DNA from: Burhinus oedicnemus
Taxonomy: Eukaryota > Chordata > Aves > Charadriiformes > Burhinidae
Reading direction: 5' to 3'
Assembly (NCBI GenBank): GCA_008921705.1
Contig: VFFE01007101.1
Span: forward strand, 317,050 to 381,049
Length of the DNA stretch: 64,000 bases
Shown piece by piece: positions 11,667-25,500 of the stretch. The position numbers and the translations under genes were made by a program. Within the stretch, counting starts at the first letter, position 1. Each line of letters starts with the position of its first letter. Below the pieces are notes generated by a model. The model was not told where the DNA came from and searched no databases. It worked only from the letters and a program-made list of their open reading frames with translations.

Positions 11667-14600
11667 GTTTGAGCTGCAGCAATGGAGAGTGCAGAGCGCG
11701 ACAGAGAGGATGAAAGCAGAGAGAAGCCTTATCCTGTGCCTCCATCTGTCCAGGAAGGCAGCAGCAACCTACTGCATGAGAAAGAAGGTAACAGGAAACG
11801 TGGGTGGAGGCGATGTAAACAGCCACCGACCCACTCCGCATGTCTCTAACCGAGCAACTTCCTCCTTTATACAATAAGAGAAAGCCCAGTAAAACTAACT
11901 ATAAAAGGCTACTTACCTATTGCAGTCTTCCAGCTCCTGTGAAGCTGAGGAGGGTGAACTTTACCTTGTGTTTAAAATACCTGAACTTTATTGATAAGGA
12001 AATGTACACAAACGTACATAAAGCTGATCTCCCATCAGTGCTACCAGGAAAAAAAAAAAAAGCTGCTTCACTTGGTTAAAAAGAAAAAAAGAAAGAAAAA
12101 TTAAAAAGATGGTGAACTTCATCCATTCTCCCCAGGCCCACAGAAAAGCTATCCGCAAGAACCAGCATGTCACACTTGTGTGACAGCCAGTATCTTGCCT
12201 CCTACGCCAGGGATTTAATCAGGGAGTCTGCAGAGCTAGAAGCAGAAGATGTCACAACTTGCACTAAAGGGCCTGTAATAAACTTTGTTCCCAGTGGGAG
12301 CACAACCCCTGCGTTTACGTTTGTATGCTAGTCCCAAACAATGGGGAGGAGCAGTGCTGAGTCCCAGACAATGGGGAGGAGCAGTGCTGAGTCCCAAACA
12401 ATGGGGAGGAGCAGTGCTGAGTCCCAGACAATGGGGAGGAGCAGTGCTGATGGGCGGTTTTTACTGCGCTGTCAGCAGGCTGGATGGCTGTCTGAGGGTC
12501 ACGTCGCAGGCACAATCTGCTCTTACCACACGATTTTGACACAGGCAAGTTTGTTCCTGGGTGGTTTTCCTTGGAAGGGGCAGACCGTGGCAGAATTTCA
12601 GCAGCAGGAATCAAAGCTTCCTGACTTCATAAAATTTAGTGCAAGCCCTGCCCCAGATCAGTCCTTCTTGTCTTCTTTTCCATGTGCTTCTCTTTTATCT
12701 TTTTCAATGACATTTTCTTTCCCTGCACTATTGTTAACTTGTCTCTACTAAATCTAGGTAACTAGCTTGGATTAGATATGCCAGCTTTTATCTGGCTTTG
12801 ATGAGTCCACCCACTAGGGTGGAAATCTGATGTCTGTGACTGCTGGCCCAGCTCAGACCTTTCAGCAGATTCTAATTGGAAAAGGGGAGAATTTTAAAAG
12901 CTACTGATGCTCCTCATTATTAGGAGCAAAGTGAGAGGGCTTAGCATCATTGTAGCAGATATAGTGAAGATAGACACTACGCTTAATACATGCATTTTCT
13001 TGCACCAGGAATTAAATCTGCAGCACCGAAAAGCAGCAAGCAGCAACCTCTCTGCGCAGACCATCTGACAGATACCATGCTCGCATCCCAGGTATAAGCT
13101 CCAAGACCAAACACTGAGGTGGGAACCCTGTTTCTCTAGGTCCAGGGTAGTCAAGTTACATGATTTCTGAGCATCACTTAGCCAGGATCTGGAGCTGCAG
13201 GGGAATCCAAGGACCCATCCTGTAAGACCTGAGCTTCGCCCTATTTGGTGTCCCACAGAGAAGATGGCAAAATGAGTGGATGCTTCCAGATTGTAGAATA
13301 TCTTAACCAGAGCTGGCTGGAAAAGGGCTTATGTCAGGGGAAAGTAGTCGGGAATGATACAACCACATTCATTAGATCCCAGAGCTGGAATTCATAGTCC
13401 TTCCCTGTGAAACATGCTCCCCCATGATCTTCTCTGAAGAGTGTATCCTGATTTCTGAAATATTCCCAAAGGGAGGCTGTGATACCAGTTCATCCCTGGA
13501 ATGGGTGAGAAGCGACCCCTCAACTGCATGTGACAACAGCTCCTTGGAGATACTGTCCACCAATTCAGGTACAGTGTGGCTGGGGAATAGCTTGATGAGG
13601 CAGAAATGATTAGGAAAACCGAGGCAAAAAGAAGGTCAGTCTTCAATCTTGAGGAACAGAAGGGCATTTCTGCTCTCTCCTATATATTACCTTGCTGCTG
13701 CTCCCCTCATTGCCTGTGTTGCAGCATCATTAATTCACTTCCTGGCTCCCAAGAAGTGAGCCTGTGAGACAAAAGATGGCGCTAGCCCTGGGATTTGTCC
13801 TTTCAAGGGAGCACCCCTAAACACTGACTTGGTTGAGACCCCTCCTGGACGATCTTTGCTCTACCCAGTTCTCTGACAAGTTAGTCTGCAGCTCCCCGCA
13901 GTGAGTGCCATGGGCCCCGAGGCTTCCTGTGCACTGCTCTGCTGGCCAGCTGGTGGCTTTGGGTCACAGAGGGGAGTGCGGGCACCAGTGATAGGATCAG
14001 GTGGGAACCTTGATCTCATTTTGTGCTCATCTCCAAATGCTGTAGAGGAAGAGACATTCCAGGCACACGTGATAAGTGCAGAATTCTTGGGAGATCACCA
14101 TGCGGGACAGAAATCATCCCCCACCTCTGACAGAGCTAACAAGGTGAGAGTTTTTAGTTGATTATCACTGATGTCAACATACTCAGGCCAAAAAACTTGC
14201 TACAGAAGTCATACAGAGTGAAAATCAGGCTTTAGCTAGGGCACTTTCCTATTATTGGTGATTGAAATCCTTAAACTGAGATTTAATCATGCTAATGATT
14301 AAACTGAGATTTAATCTAATGCTAAAAGAGAGACTTGTCTCTTCCTGTCTCACTCAAAAGAGGCCCCATTAAGAAACCTGAGTATGGTCCTTGCTTGCTT
14401 TTCTAAGCTAGTAATCCCAAAGGGATGCTGTACCCCAGCACTGGGCTCTGGGAATGTTTTGGAGGTAGAACAGTCAGAAAGAAAAGGGTGGCTCTGACAA
14501 TACCACAGAGCAGCTTGTACTCTGAAGAAATTTCTGTATGGCCATGTCCACTCAATATCCAGTTGTTTTACGTCTTCAGGCTGCTTCTGGGAACTTTTTC

Positions 14601-16532
14601 TTTGACTTTGCCTTCTTTTTCACCATCCTCATGGCAAATGAAATCAGGTATCTTGTTTCTTTTTCCTCATCCATATAAAACAAAAATGTAAAATTCTGTG
14701 ATTCTGTGACGTGTTTATTCTCCGTGGAAGAAATCTATTGTGAGAAAACAGTTTGGAGAAAGCCAATTTCTGCCAAAAGACTGTTTGATTTTGTTCACCT
14801 AAGAAGTAAAATCTTTGCTTGAAAATTCAAGATTTCCCACTGAATTTGTTTTCCTTCTGCTGCTGATCAACCCCACAGCCAAACTATAAAAGTTCTGGTC
14901 TAACAGGCTGTATTGATGCACTACAATTTAAGAGCAGGGTGAAAACTCTGTGTGCAAGTATGTCTTCAAATTTCAGAACGTCTTGCGAACATTTAGGCAT
15001 TACTGGATTGTGCTAAAATATCCTAAGAGCCTGGGATTTCTGTGCTGCTGGTATTCCTGCTTTGAGATAAACAATATTGGGCACTGCACTGTTTATCTCT
15101 TTTTCTTGCCTGCTCCAGTACGAGTTATTTCCCGGCCTGGCCACAGCCATGCTTTGCTTTGACATGGTCTCAAGTGACGGATTTCCTCCAAAAGCTCTTT
15201 GGCACTGATGGAGACTTGGGCTGATGCAGCACGTAGCAGGGAAACTCTAATTATGGCCATTAGTACACATATTCTTCTCCTTTCTACGGCCCAGCAGTCC
15301 CACCCCAAGAGACCCATACCCAACAAGTCTCAGCATACCAACAGCAATCTGCTGTGTCAGTGGAGAGGGAGCATTATTTGAGTGCTGGTTCCAATCAAGT
15401 GGGACTATCAGAAACCCAGGGCCCCAGGCAATCAAGGAAGTGAAAACTCCTGAGCGGGAATCACACTGTAACTGTCAGCGACAACTCAGTCATGGCTAAA
15501 CTCCTTGGGGGCCCCTGAGGACAATGGATGAGGGCTGTATTTTCCACCCCTATAGCATTCAGGATAGCATTGCTCTTTTGGGTACAGGGGTCACTAGCAT
15601 GGAGTTTGCAAGGTGACACCCTGAGTTCACTTGCAGTTATGCTGAGACACAGCTCTGCTCTTTGCACTCATAATTTGCTGCGTGCAAAGCAGAAGCTGTG
15701 AAAAGAAATACTGGAAGAATGACTGAATTACTTCTTCAGCTCTGCACCCTCCCTGGCCCTGTGCCTCTTGTGTCATTTGGGCTTTTGGATTTGAACCATT
15801 GCCGAGGGTGTCTTTTTCTTTAACTTTAAAACTTTATTTTCCAAGAAAAAGGTCCTGTGTCACGAGAGGAGAGAGGAACCACTGGAGCAAATAAACTATG
15901 ACAGAAGAGGTAACTGACGAGTGTATTTTAGCATTCCCATCTCTGCTCTAAGGCAAATCTGATGTTGACTATTGTGAAGAGCAGTTCTGAGCGTGCAGGG
16001 CCTGGCTGAGAGTCAGAGGCTCCAGGCAATGACAGTTGTTTGAATGCCTAGAGGCACTTGGCTTGCTGCCACGAGCTGCCCGTGGATGAAAAAGACAATT
16101 GGTAAGAGAAACCTCAAAGTTGATTGTTCAGCGTAATTTTACAGGTTGTCCTTTCAACCGTTGCCCCATGCATAACTCCGCCAACGTGGGGTGTGCTAAC
16201 TATTGTCCTTTAGGCCCATTCCCTGCCTCCACCCTCTCCCCCAGCAACACACATTGCTCCGTGTCCCTGTCCCCAGGAAAGCTGTACTAAGCATTGGTGG
16301 AGCTTGGCAAGATAGTTGGGAGGTCACACAGCAAGTGGTCTGGGATTCAAAGACCCAGAGGATCATACCCAAGCTGTGAGGATTTTAACTTCAAGAGCTT
16401 CTCTCCCATTCCCAGTATGCAACTGTCTTCTAATTTTTCTTGGCTTGGTGTATCTTCTGCTGATGTTAATGAAACATCATCCTCACTTGCAGGTGACTGT
16501 GAAAGCAAAGAAAACCTAGGACCCAATAGCAG
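11667..16532 (+). CDS. RNF213-like: RNF213-like exons 2-3: 5' UTR end, start codon and short N-terminus
   Basis: Exon 2 (11667-11787) follows a strong pyrimidine tract and the acceptor TGCTCAG. The ATG at 11682 has G at -3 and G at +4, and an in-frame TGA lies 12 bases upstream (11670), so translation cannot start earlier in this exon. It encodes 35 highly charged residues beginning [10 protein letters not shown] and ends in phase 1. Exon 3 (16493-16532, 40 bp) enters in phase 1 and leaves in phase 2, exactly what exon 4 needs. The result is a polar tail of about 65 residues before the CBM. Human RNF213 has roughly 350-400 residues there, including a CxxC zinc ribbon, and I see no counterpart. 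Exon 3 is short and could be replaced by another exon in real transcripts. Confidence 0.68.
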
Positions 16533-19500
16533 GTTTGTTGATGTGGAGATCTATGCTGTGGGATTTATCAGACTTCAAGGGGCTCGAGATCTGGGAGCTT
16601 TCTAGGAGAAGAGCTGTCTTTGGGAGGAAGTGTAGCTTTAGTATTGTAAGGCTACTCCACTCTTAAACTCCTTCCTCCACCAGCAGATGGAGATGGAGAC
16701 AAGTAGAGGCCTTCCAGGACAGGAGCTGGTCTCTTTGCAATGCCCCTTAGTCTACAGCATGCTGTCTGTATCTGAGTTATTCACACGGTGGCTTGATACT
16801 TGCATGTAGGCAGCTGGGACCACTGTAAATGCTTCGTGGTAATCAGGATATTTGTGCAGGATTGGAAGAAATGATGCAGAAGATACTCCTCTTTCAGGAG
16901 CTGCAGCCAGAGGCCGGGAGAAATGCATGTGAGTGTCTGAATGCTGCCCTGAAGTCCTGAGGGAATCAAGTGAAGATGGCAAAGGAGTGGTGCAGGGGAG
17001 CTTGATGTTGACCTTACAGTATTTCTTTCCCTTCCAACAGCTGCCTGGAGAATCCGTATCTGTCTGGTGAAAGACTTCAAAGAGAAGAAACAATGACCAT
17101 AGAATTTGTTGCTGTAATGTCAAAAAAATCCAGGTATTCTGAAGAGTCGTCCAAGATCTGTGTTGCTTTTTACAAGCACCCTGGACAATACCAGGAATTT
17201 GCTGTTCTGAAAAAAAGGTAAAAATCATACCTAAATATATGTTGATGTCACATTTTTGGAAAGCGTATAGCTCATCCCAACTTTAGGGTCCCAGCCTGGG
17301 CTTCAACTCCAGACAAAGACACCTAAATTTAGGTGTCTGTAGAAGTGAGTTACAGTGTTAAGCCTAACTTCTGTAGGTCCTGTGTCAGATCTGCCAGATC
17401 TGCACGGAGGTCTAAAACATTACAGAGCTTCTCAAATGTCACCAGATGCCTTTCATGAGAGAGGATGGAGTGAATAGAGTAACCTCAGTTCTGGCACAGT
17501 TGTAGTACTTGGCAGGAATATCTCTTAGATGCATTTCCCATTCTTTTTACAAGGCAGCTGCAACTGACTAGGAACGGGTTGTTCACATCAAGTCTTCTTA
17601 CCAGTTACTTTTATTTCTCTCCTGTCTGATAAATCTTCAAGCTCAGGTCAGATTATCAAGTTTTTGTCTACCATTATAAAGGCCAGAATCATTTTGTTGA
17701 ACTTTGCATTTTGAATGTGAATGTTGGTTGCTCATTCTTGCTGCATGAAGTGATCTATGCAGCCAAAGTCCATCTGGGGTTGAACATGATGGAAGCTCCT
17801 TATGGTGTAGTAACTAATTAATCTTCTACTTTATTCTATTCTAGAAAAACATGGATCATGGGCCATGCAACAATCCCCATTTCTGACCTACAGAGGGGAC
17901 CAATTTTTTATAAATATGCTATCCTTAACAACGCACCCCCAGCTGCCTGTGAAATGAGATTATGTGATTTAGAGCATATTTATGGAACGAACTCCAGGAA
18001 TATAGAAATTCAATTACACCGAGTCATAAACATTCCCAAGGAAGAGATCAAAGCAGACGGTAAGTGTTGAACTTTCTTCAAAGTGAAGACTGAGGTGAAG
18101 TCTGATAAACAAATCCTTGGATGCAGCAAATGAATATAAACTTTCCCTTGTTTTGCTTTGCACTGGGGCAGCACCTTCTTCCTACAACAGAAGCATTGTT
18201 ATTGTGGGGATTTTTGACATGCAGGCTTATGGGCTATTTATTTAACACAAACAAACTCTTTCTATAACACAAACACAAACTATTATGGAAGGAGTGTTTA
18301 AGTTATTTTGCTTTTTCTCAGAGTAAACTCAGACGTTGTTGGGCAAGGGAGAGTGTGTAGTGAAGCCTTGAATCACCTTTGCACCTACCATCAGGCTTTC
18401 AGTTGCCATTCCAGAAGGGTGCAGTCGAGCTGGAGGTCCAGTGCCACATCTGCCACCCTGTATAGATGTTTCAAATATGCCAGGATGACTCCAAAAGTAG
18501 TAGACACCTGTTGTTAGGGCAATTGAATCAGACATGGGCTGTGCACACCAGGCCTATCTAAAGTGCAGGTGAGATCTCTAGGGCTGAGTTCAAGTATGCG
18601 TGGTGAGTTTTGTGCATTAGTGGTTCAGTTATAGCTCAGCTGGGCTTGGCATTCATATAAAGCAATTGGTACCGTTAGCTCAAGGCCAGTTTAAGACTCA
18701 TCCTTTATTGGTTTGAAGGTTCATTCACAAACCCTGATTCCTCCCCAGGAACATGGACCATTTTTGAAAACATGAAGTGCAATTTTCATGAAAAAAAAAA
18801 AAATTACTTCAAATACTTGCCTTCCTTGAAATCCTGGTCTTCAACAGCAATGCCCCAAAAGTCAGTCAACTGTAGTATGATAGAATACCTAGCAGATGAA
18901 TTTCTCCGGCCCATCAGGCTCCAGAAGGGATTTAAGACTGTAGAAAGGAAACTGAAGATCTACACGGAGAGCTTCAAAATCTATCTCGCGGATGCTGCAA
19001 AAGGTGAAACCTATTCTCCAACTAACCTTACTGAGCAAGTGGTAAGTATACACCAAGATAAAGTAGCAATCAGTTCCCAGGTAGACAGACCTCTGAAGAG
19101 AAATTTCTGCAGCTACCTCTAATTCCACATAGAGTTCTGAACCATGGCCAGAGAACATCAAAAGGCTGGACCTTACTTTCATTGTTTTTTCCAATTTCTG
19201 GCTTGCACCCAGAGTCTGATGAGGTCAAAGGAGATCTCCTGTTGGAGTCAGACCCAAGTGGTGTCATTTGTAGAGCTAGCTTTGAGGCTGGGTCATGGAA
19301 AGACTACCCTGGTTTTGAGAATCCTGCATGGAAAAAAAGTATTTCACATGCAGTTATGTTCTGGCTTCAGTGCCTCATTTTAAAGTCTAAAATTAGATTC
19401 CCATTTGACTTATTTCTCAGGAGTATGAACCAAAGGTAGGATGCATTTTAAGGCTGTAGACACCTAAAATAAAATAAGCATACTGAAAAATAACTGGGTT

Positions 19501-22500
19501 CATACATGCTTAAAGTCTTAGCTCCTGGTGTAGGTGCTGAGAAGTAAACAACAGAGTCACTGAAGGATTGGGGAGAGAGTCAACCATTCAGTAGGCACTG
19601 ATGTTTAGTCAGAGGAACGGCTTACCAGTCCTTATCGACTGCAATGACAGATCTTCTCTGGGTTGAAATTGCTTCTTTCAGGTGCTTGCTTTCCTGAGCT
19701 GAATATTACTTTCAGTGTGAACAGGTCCACCTGAGCAACCCTCCTCCTCCCCAGCTCCCTTTATTACCAGCAGACATCTATCTTCAAGGGACAGAGAGGA
19801 GGATGTTTGTTTTATCCTGAGGTGGACAGGTGGAATTTTGCCCTGGATACATCCATCTCTTGCCATAGATTGAGCCGGAATCCTGGAAGAAAAGTTGAAG
19901 TCAATATCCTCATTGTTCATGAAAGTGAATCTCTATCCTGCAAATGCAACAGAAAGACAAAATCGCCATGGCTAAAAGAGACCACTGACGTCCACTCCCA
20001 TCCCAGCATGGCTTCTGTCTGAGATGGTATTAGGTCTGGCTGGGATGGAGTTAACTTTTTTCATAGCATATGGTGCTGTGTCTTGCGTTTGTGGCTAAAA
20101 CAACGTTGATAACAAGTGAATGTTTTGGCTATTGCTGAACAGTGCTTGTACAGCATGAATGCTTTCTCTCTCCCCTCGCTCGCCGCAGTGAGTATGCTGG
20201 TAGTGGACAAGAGGTTGGGAGGGGACATAGCCAAGAGAGCTGACCCAACTTAACCAAAGAGATATTCCATACCATATGATGTTTTGATTCCCTTTGATTT
20301 CCCAGCTCAGCTGGGAGACTGAAGATTTGTTTACCTATATTTCATCTGTGGTAGGGCTTGAGCATTCTAGAATGGGTGACTGGTAGGCTACTGGTGCTGG
20401 AGTGGGTTCAGCACGTAAGAAGTACTCGGTAAACTTATGACAGTCAGGAAAACATTCTCCCTGGGTGGTGCCAAGTCAGGGAGACACAATGGAAGCTAAG
20501 ATATTTGTTAGCTGTTGCAAAGATAGGAACCTATCTTTTAGTAAGTGGTCTAACCACAAGGCTTTTGCCTCCGAATAATGATTCTTAGCAACTTCCATCT
20601 TCCATCCTCCTTCCTGAACCCTCCCCAGCTCCTCAGGTAAAGTTGTCTTATCTATCTTGGTGAAACTCCCCTTCCTTATTCTCATTGTGCAGTTGTACGA
20701 TAACATTATAAAGTTCATGGACAAGATCATTGGATACCTGGAGACAGAGGAGCACAAAGATGAAGGGCTGCTTTTTGCCTTACACACCTCATTTTGTTAT
20801 AACATCCAACTAAGAAAAGACGTAATCATCAAGGCTGAAAAAATCTTCCAGGACATTGGCCCATTTCAAGGCAAATTCAAGCATCAGAGAGGAAAGAGGT
20901 AATTAAAAATCTCGTCCTACTTTCTTGAGTTACAGATCCTTCTGTAGTCATTCTGTTCATTGGGACGTTTTCTCTATGGAGCAATTATGTGAAGATAGTG
21001 GTGGAATGTGGTCCCCCAAGACTCTTTCCCCTTCACTTCAATGCTTCCTAGTTGTCTGCTTCTGGCTGCCATAACCTGTGCAGCCTGTCCCCTCTGCCAG
21101 GTCTCCAATGGAAGGAGAGCCACAGGTCCTATTTTTGGCAGGGAATGGTTTGAGATTCAGATTCTTAAATTTATGCACCCCTGTAGGTATCTGGACTTCT
21201 GTTACAATCTTCGGAGATTAAAGACTCAGCTGAGCATCAGTGTCAGTTTAGATGCCGTGTACTATCTCACCAAAACTCCTGCTGACAATTTGAAAGGATT
21301 AGTATCTCCCAGAAGTTCTGGTGCATAGCTGAAAGCCCTGCATTTCTGTCTTTGTTGTCCCAGACATCTCATATGGAATTAGATACTTTTGCATAGAGAG
21401 CTGAATTGAGTCCTACAAAATGGATATATTAGATCACAAAGTCAGATTACTGTATTCTGTCATGCAGTTTTGATATAAACTATAGCATTTGAGTTATTTT
21501 TCTTTTGATTTTCCTTTGCTACATAAAACTTATGGAGGGAGTCTCTTTTGGGAAAGCTAGGGTGGAATTCATTTGTTGTACATGGATGTTTGCTGATAAG
21601 GTCTCTAGATCCAAGCTCTTGCTCTCTCACGCACCTACATGCATCTACGTGTTGGCAAGATGAATGCTATTGGGTTGAGGGGAAATCACACAGCTCTCAC
21701 TACCATCCTAGGAGGTGGTTTTGGGAGCTCTGATCACTGATGGAGATTTTTGGCGGTTCTCTTTCTTTTCAGCAATTACATTTCAGCTGTGAAGGAAATT
21801 TGCTTAAGTAATAAAGGCAACACCTTGTGGATTTGGCTGGTTCCATTGCTGTATGCAATCACAGAGAAGATGGAGGACCCCTTTTTTCCACAAGCCATTC
21901 CCTTACAACACTTGTTGCAGCTGAGAGATGATGAAGAGAAGCAGAGGTAGGTTTGAAAGGGAGAGGGCATCAAGGCTGGGTCAGGGAAATAAGCTGTTGT
22001 ACTGTTAGAATAATTTTTTGTTATTTTGGCTTGTGGACTTCCAGCCACCAGAAACTTTGTGTGTCTTCTGTGGGATGCAAGCCATTGCCTTTCTCATACA
22101 TCCTACTCCTGCCCTGGGCTCTAACTAGGAGAAGAGGGTGTTTGAAGGCAAATTAAAGGAAGGGGAAGACTGAGCTGAGGACTGTGCAGTCTCATTCAGA
22201 CAGCCTGTTGGCAGTGGCCTTAGGGAGAGAATGACCCCTAGATCCTCATTTGGGTGTTGTTTCACAGGGAGAAAGGTGGACTCACTCCAAAATATCCTGT
22301 CTGCAGGCAAACTGGACAGGAGCAAAGGCACATATGTGCCTTTGCAAAAAGGCAAATATTTGCAATATATTTGTTTTTTGCAAAAGACACATCTCTGCCT
22401 TTTCAGTGGTTCCCAGTGACAGGACAAGGGGCAATGGGCACAAGTTGGAACACAGGAAGTTCCATTCAAACATAAGAAAAAAACTTCTTTACGGTGAGGG

Positions 22501-25500
22501 TGACAGAGCACTGGACCAGGCTGCCCAGGGAGGTTGTGGAGTCCCCTTCTCTGGAGATTTTCAAGACCCGCCTGGATGCAGTCCTGAGTAATGTGCTCTA
22601 GGCATTCCTGCGTCAGCAGGGGAGTTGGACTAGATGACCTCTAGAGGTCCCTTCCAACTCTGAAAATTCCATGATTCCATGATTCTGTGATTCACACAAG
22701 ATGGTGTCCCCTGGACTGAAAGTCTCAAACACAGATTTTCTTTTCTAAAAGCCTCAAAAAAAAAAAAAAGTCTTACTGTGTAAATTCACTTGCTAAAAAG
22801 TCCCAGATATCCCGTTCAGTGTCCAATCACCTCTTTTTTAAGTCCAGTGCCATGTTTGCCAGCCACAGGAGCACATAATATGGCACAAAGTGCCTCCTGA
22901 TGCTCCGAGGTGCATCTGCTGTTGATGGTCCGTTTTCATAGGAAAGTCCTGGCAATGATAGAGGTTCACAAGTCATTCATTGAAAGCTGCTCTCCACTGG
23001 CAAAGACAGTCTTGGAGATGTTGGCACTGAAGAATTTCACCAAGGACTCCCTGCTCCAAATCAAGCTTCCACCTCAGCTCCTCCTGGATACTGTGTACCA
23101 ACGCATCGTTAATGTCATCTCTAAACCATCCCAAGTGCATGTAAGGCAATCAGACAATACACACAGTAATAGATCAGCTTCTTGTTGGTGTTTCTTTCGT
23201 AGGTTATGGGAAGTTGTGCAATTTTGTACAGGTAAGCCAGAAAGTCTCCGTGTCTCCTGAAGAAATTTTCAACAAATCCAAAGGGATTTGTTGAAATCCA
23301 AATCCAAACAAATCCAAATCCAAACAAAACAAATTCAAAGGGATTTGAATCATAGGAATCTGGAGTGAAAGCTCAATACCCATGTTTTGAGAGAAGTGGC
23401 AAAAGACAAAAGGGCCAGGGAATCTCATTGGGTTTTGGCCTGGTTGGAAAATGACTAGCAAATGCTATATCAAGTGAATTTTAATCAGAATCTTCAAACA
23501 GTTTTTATATCCTGCCCCCAAAATTAACACTGTGGGGATCAAGCAATTGGAACTTTGTTTAAAACTGGAAAGGATGAAAGAAGGAAGTTGAAGTTCTAAC
23601 TTGTTTTTTTGGGGGAGTGATTTTTTTAAATAAAAATAGGACTTGTTTGTGGGAACCTACTTTCTGTCATTCTCACTTAGGTTTTAACTAGACTGTTGTA
23701 ATATCCTCTGAGGCCCTGTAGAGGAATTTCACTTAAAATCTACTTCTTGGTGCTTATTACAGGGTTTACCCCCAATGCACTCTGATTTGTACTTGGAAAA
23801 AATCTGAGCTAAGCCCTCCCACGCCATCCTCTGAACTCCAAAGATCTTGGAGACAGCTGGGATTTGAAGTGATTGTTTTAATAGGATCTAGATTTGCCTT
23901 TCCATCGGGAAGCACTGGGGGTTTTTTTAATCAAAAATTGGTAGAAAAAAATTCTCTGAAGGTTTCACAAGAGTTTTCATAGGAGACCACCTCAGCTCTA
24001 GGAATGGATGACTTTTCACAGTTGTTTTCAGTGTATGTTTTTACCCTCTATTCAGGAAAAGGATTTGAATGGAGTTTTGAAAAGCATTGCTGAAAGGATG
24101 GAATTCTGGTTCAAGGACTTGTAAGTGCTAACCTTTTGAGACGAGAAATAGCGGGAGAGCTCTGTGGAGGAGGTGGGAAGGAATGGCTAGACTTGTGGTT
24201 GAGCAGAACAAGGGAGGTTGTAGTAATTTTTTTTTGTTAGTTGTATGTCAAAATCCTTTAAACCCCTCTGGGGCTGAGGAGTATCATGTTGGAAGGAGGT
24301 CCATAGGGGAATCTGTCCTGTCAGGCAGTCTACCTCCATCTCATGTTGTGGGATTCAGCTCCAAATTCAGACACATAAGTGGCTCTGATTGGCTGAGATT
24401 GCATAGCATTGTCCAACAAATGAAAGACACTTAAGCTCAAGGTTGTGTGGACTGTTTTTTAAATGCTATTGTTAGAATCAGCACAAGAGGCGTACAGTGC
24501 TTTTCTGTACCCACAGGTGCCTGCCAGGGTGTATGGAGCAGCTGATGAAGCCCACGATTAAGGAGGATGCCTTGCTATGTCTGACTTCAACATATGCATT
24601 GCTTTCATTTTCCTTAAGACATTGGCATGCAGTGCCATTTAGCTTGATAACGTCACTGTTACGGATACTTGACATGTTTGCCGCAAAATGGGATGTGTTG
24701 CAAGCGAATCAGGTAAGAACAACATCCATAGATTTCGTGAAAGTATATACCCATGTCTTTTTAGCTGAGAAGGGCCAGGAGTTCAGATTTGCTTTGTTCA
24801 AACCTGGTGAACTATAGGAGTGACAGCAGAGCATATGGCTACCTTTCTCAGTTACTTATCCCAACCTTGTCGGAATTTGTGCTGGGGCACATGAGAAGGG
24901 TTTGCATGGGCAGAGAGCTGCAAAGAAAGCTGGCAGCATCTCAGTGTGCCAGCCTTTTCTCTTCTTGGAGGGCCTTGATAGCTGTGGGAAGAACTTTGTT
25001 TTCACTCTGTACACAGCAGTTCAGGATCAAAAGCCAGAGTGAAAATCTGTCTCTCCTTGCCAATTCTCTCCTTTTTTTATTTCCCAAGGAATTTCAGCAG
25101 TTTATCTCAGAAAGGTTCGATGAGTTTGCAGGTTACATCAAGGCGTGGCTGGAAAAATCCTTGCCCAGGCCACCCATGTTAAATAAACATTTCCTGGAAA
25201 ACATCAATGTGAGTAGCAAGAATCCACACAAGGGATAACCACCCACCCTAGAAGGTCTGTCTATACCTTGAGGCCCAGTTGACCAGCTTTGCTTTTCTGC
25301 CACAGGTGTGGCACGAGCTGTTTTCATTTCAGATCATCTGTGTGGAATGGACCCAGAAATGGCAAAGCCTGATATACAGCATGGTTGAAAGGTGGCTGGA
25401 GAAAGTAAGTTATGGTTACTTAATTCCAAACAGGGGGGTGACGTTCAGACTTCTCCTGACCCTAGGATGCTCTGTTTTGTCCCAGTCAGTGTTTGGATCT

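Noticed and set aside
12331..12450. Possible CRISPR-like array
   Set aside because: The 30-bp units are head-to-tail with no spacers, and the genome is vertebrate; it is a minisatellite.
14001..14143. Candidate extra N-terminal coding exon with donor AACAAG|GTGAGA
   Set aside because: Its exit phase does not match exon 3, and its acceptor has no pyrimidine tract. It could still be used in another transcript.
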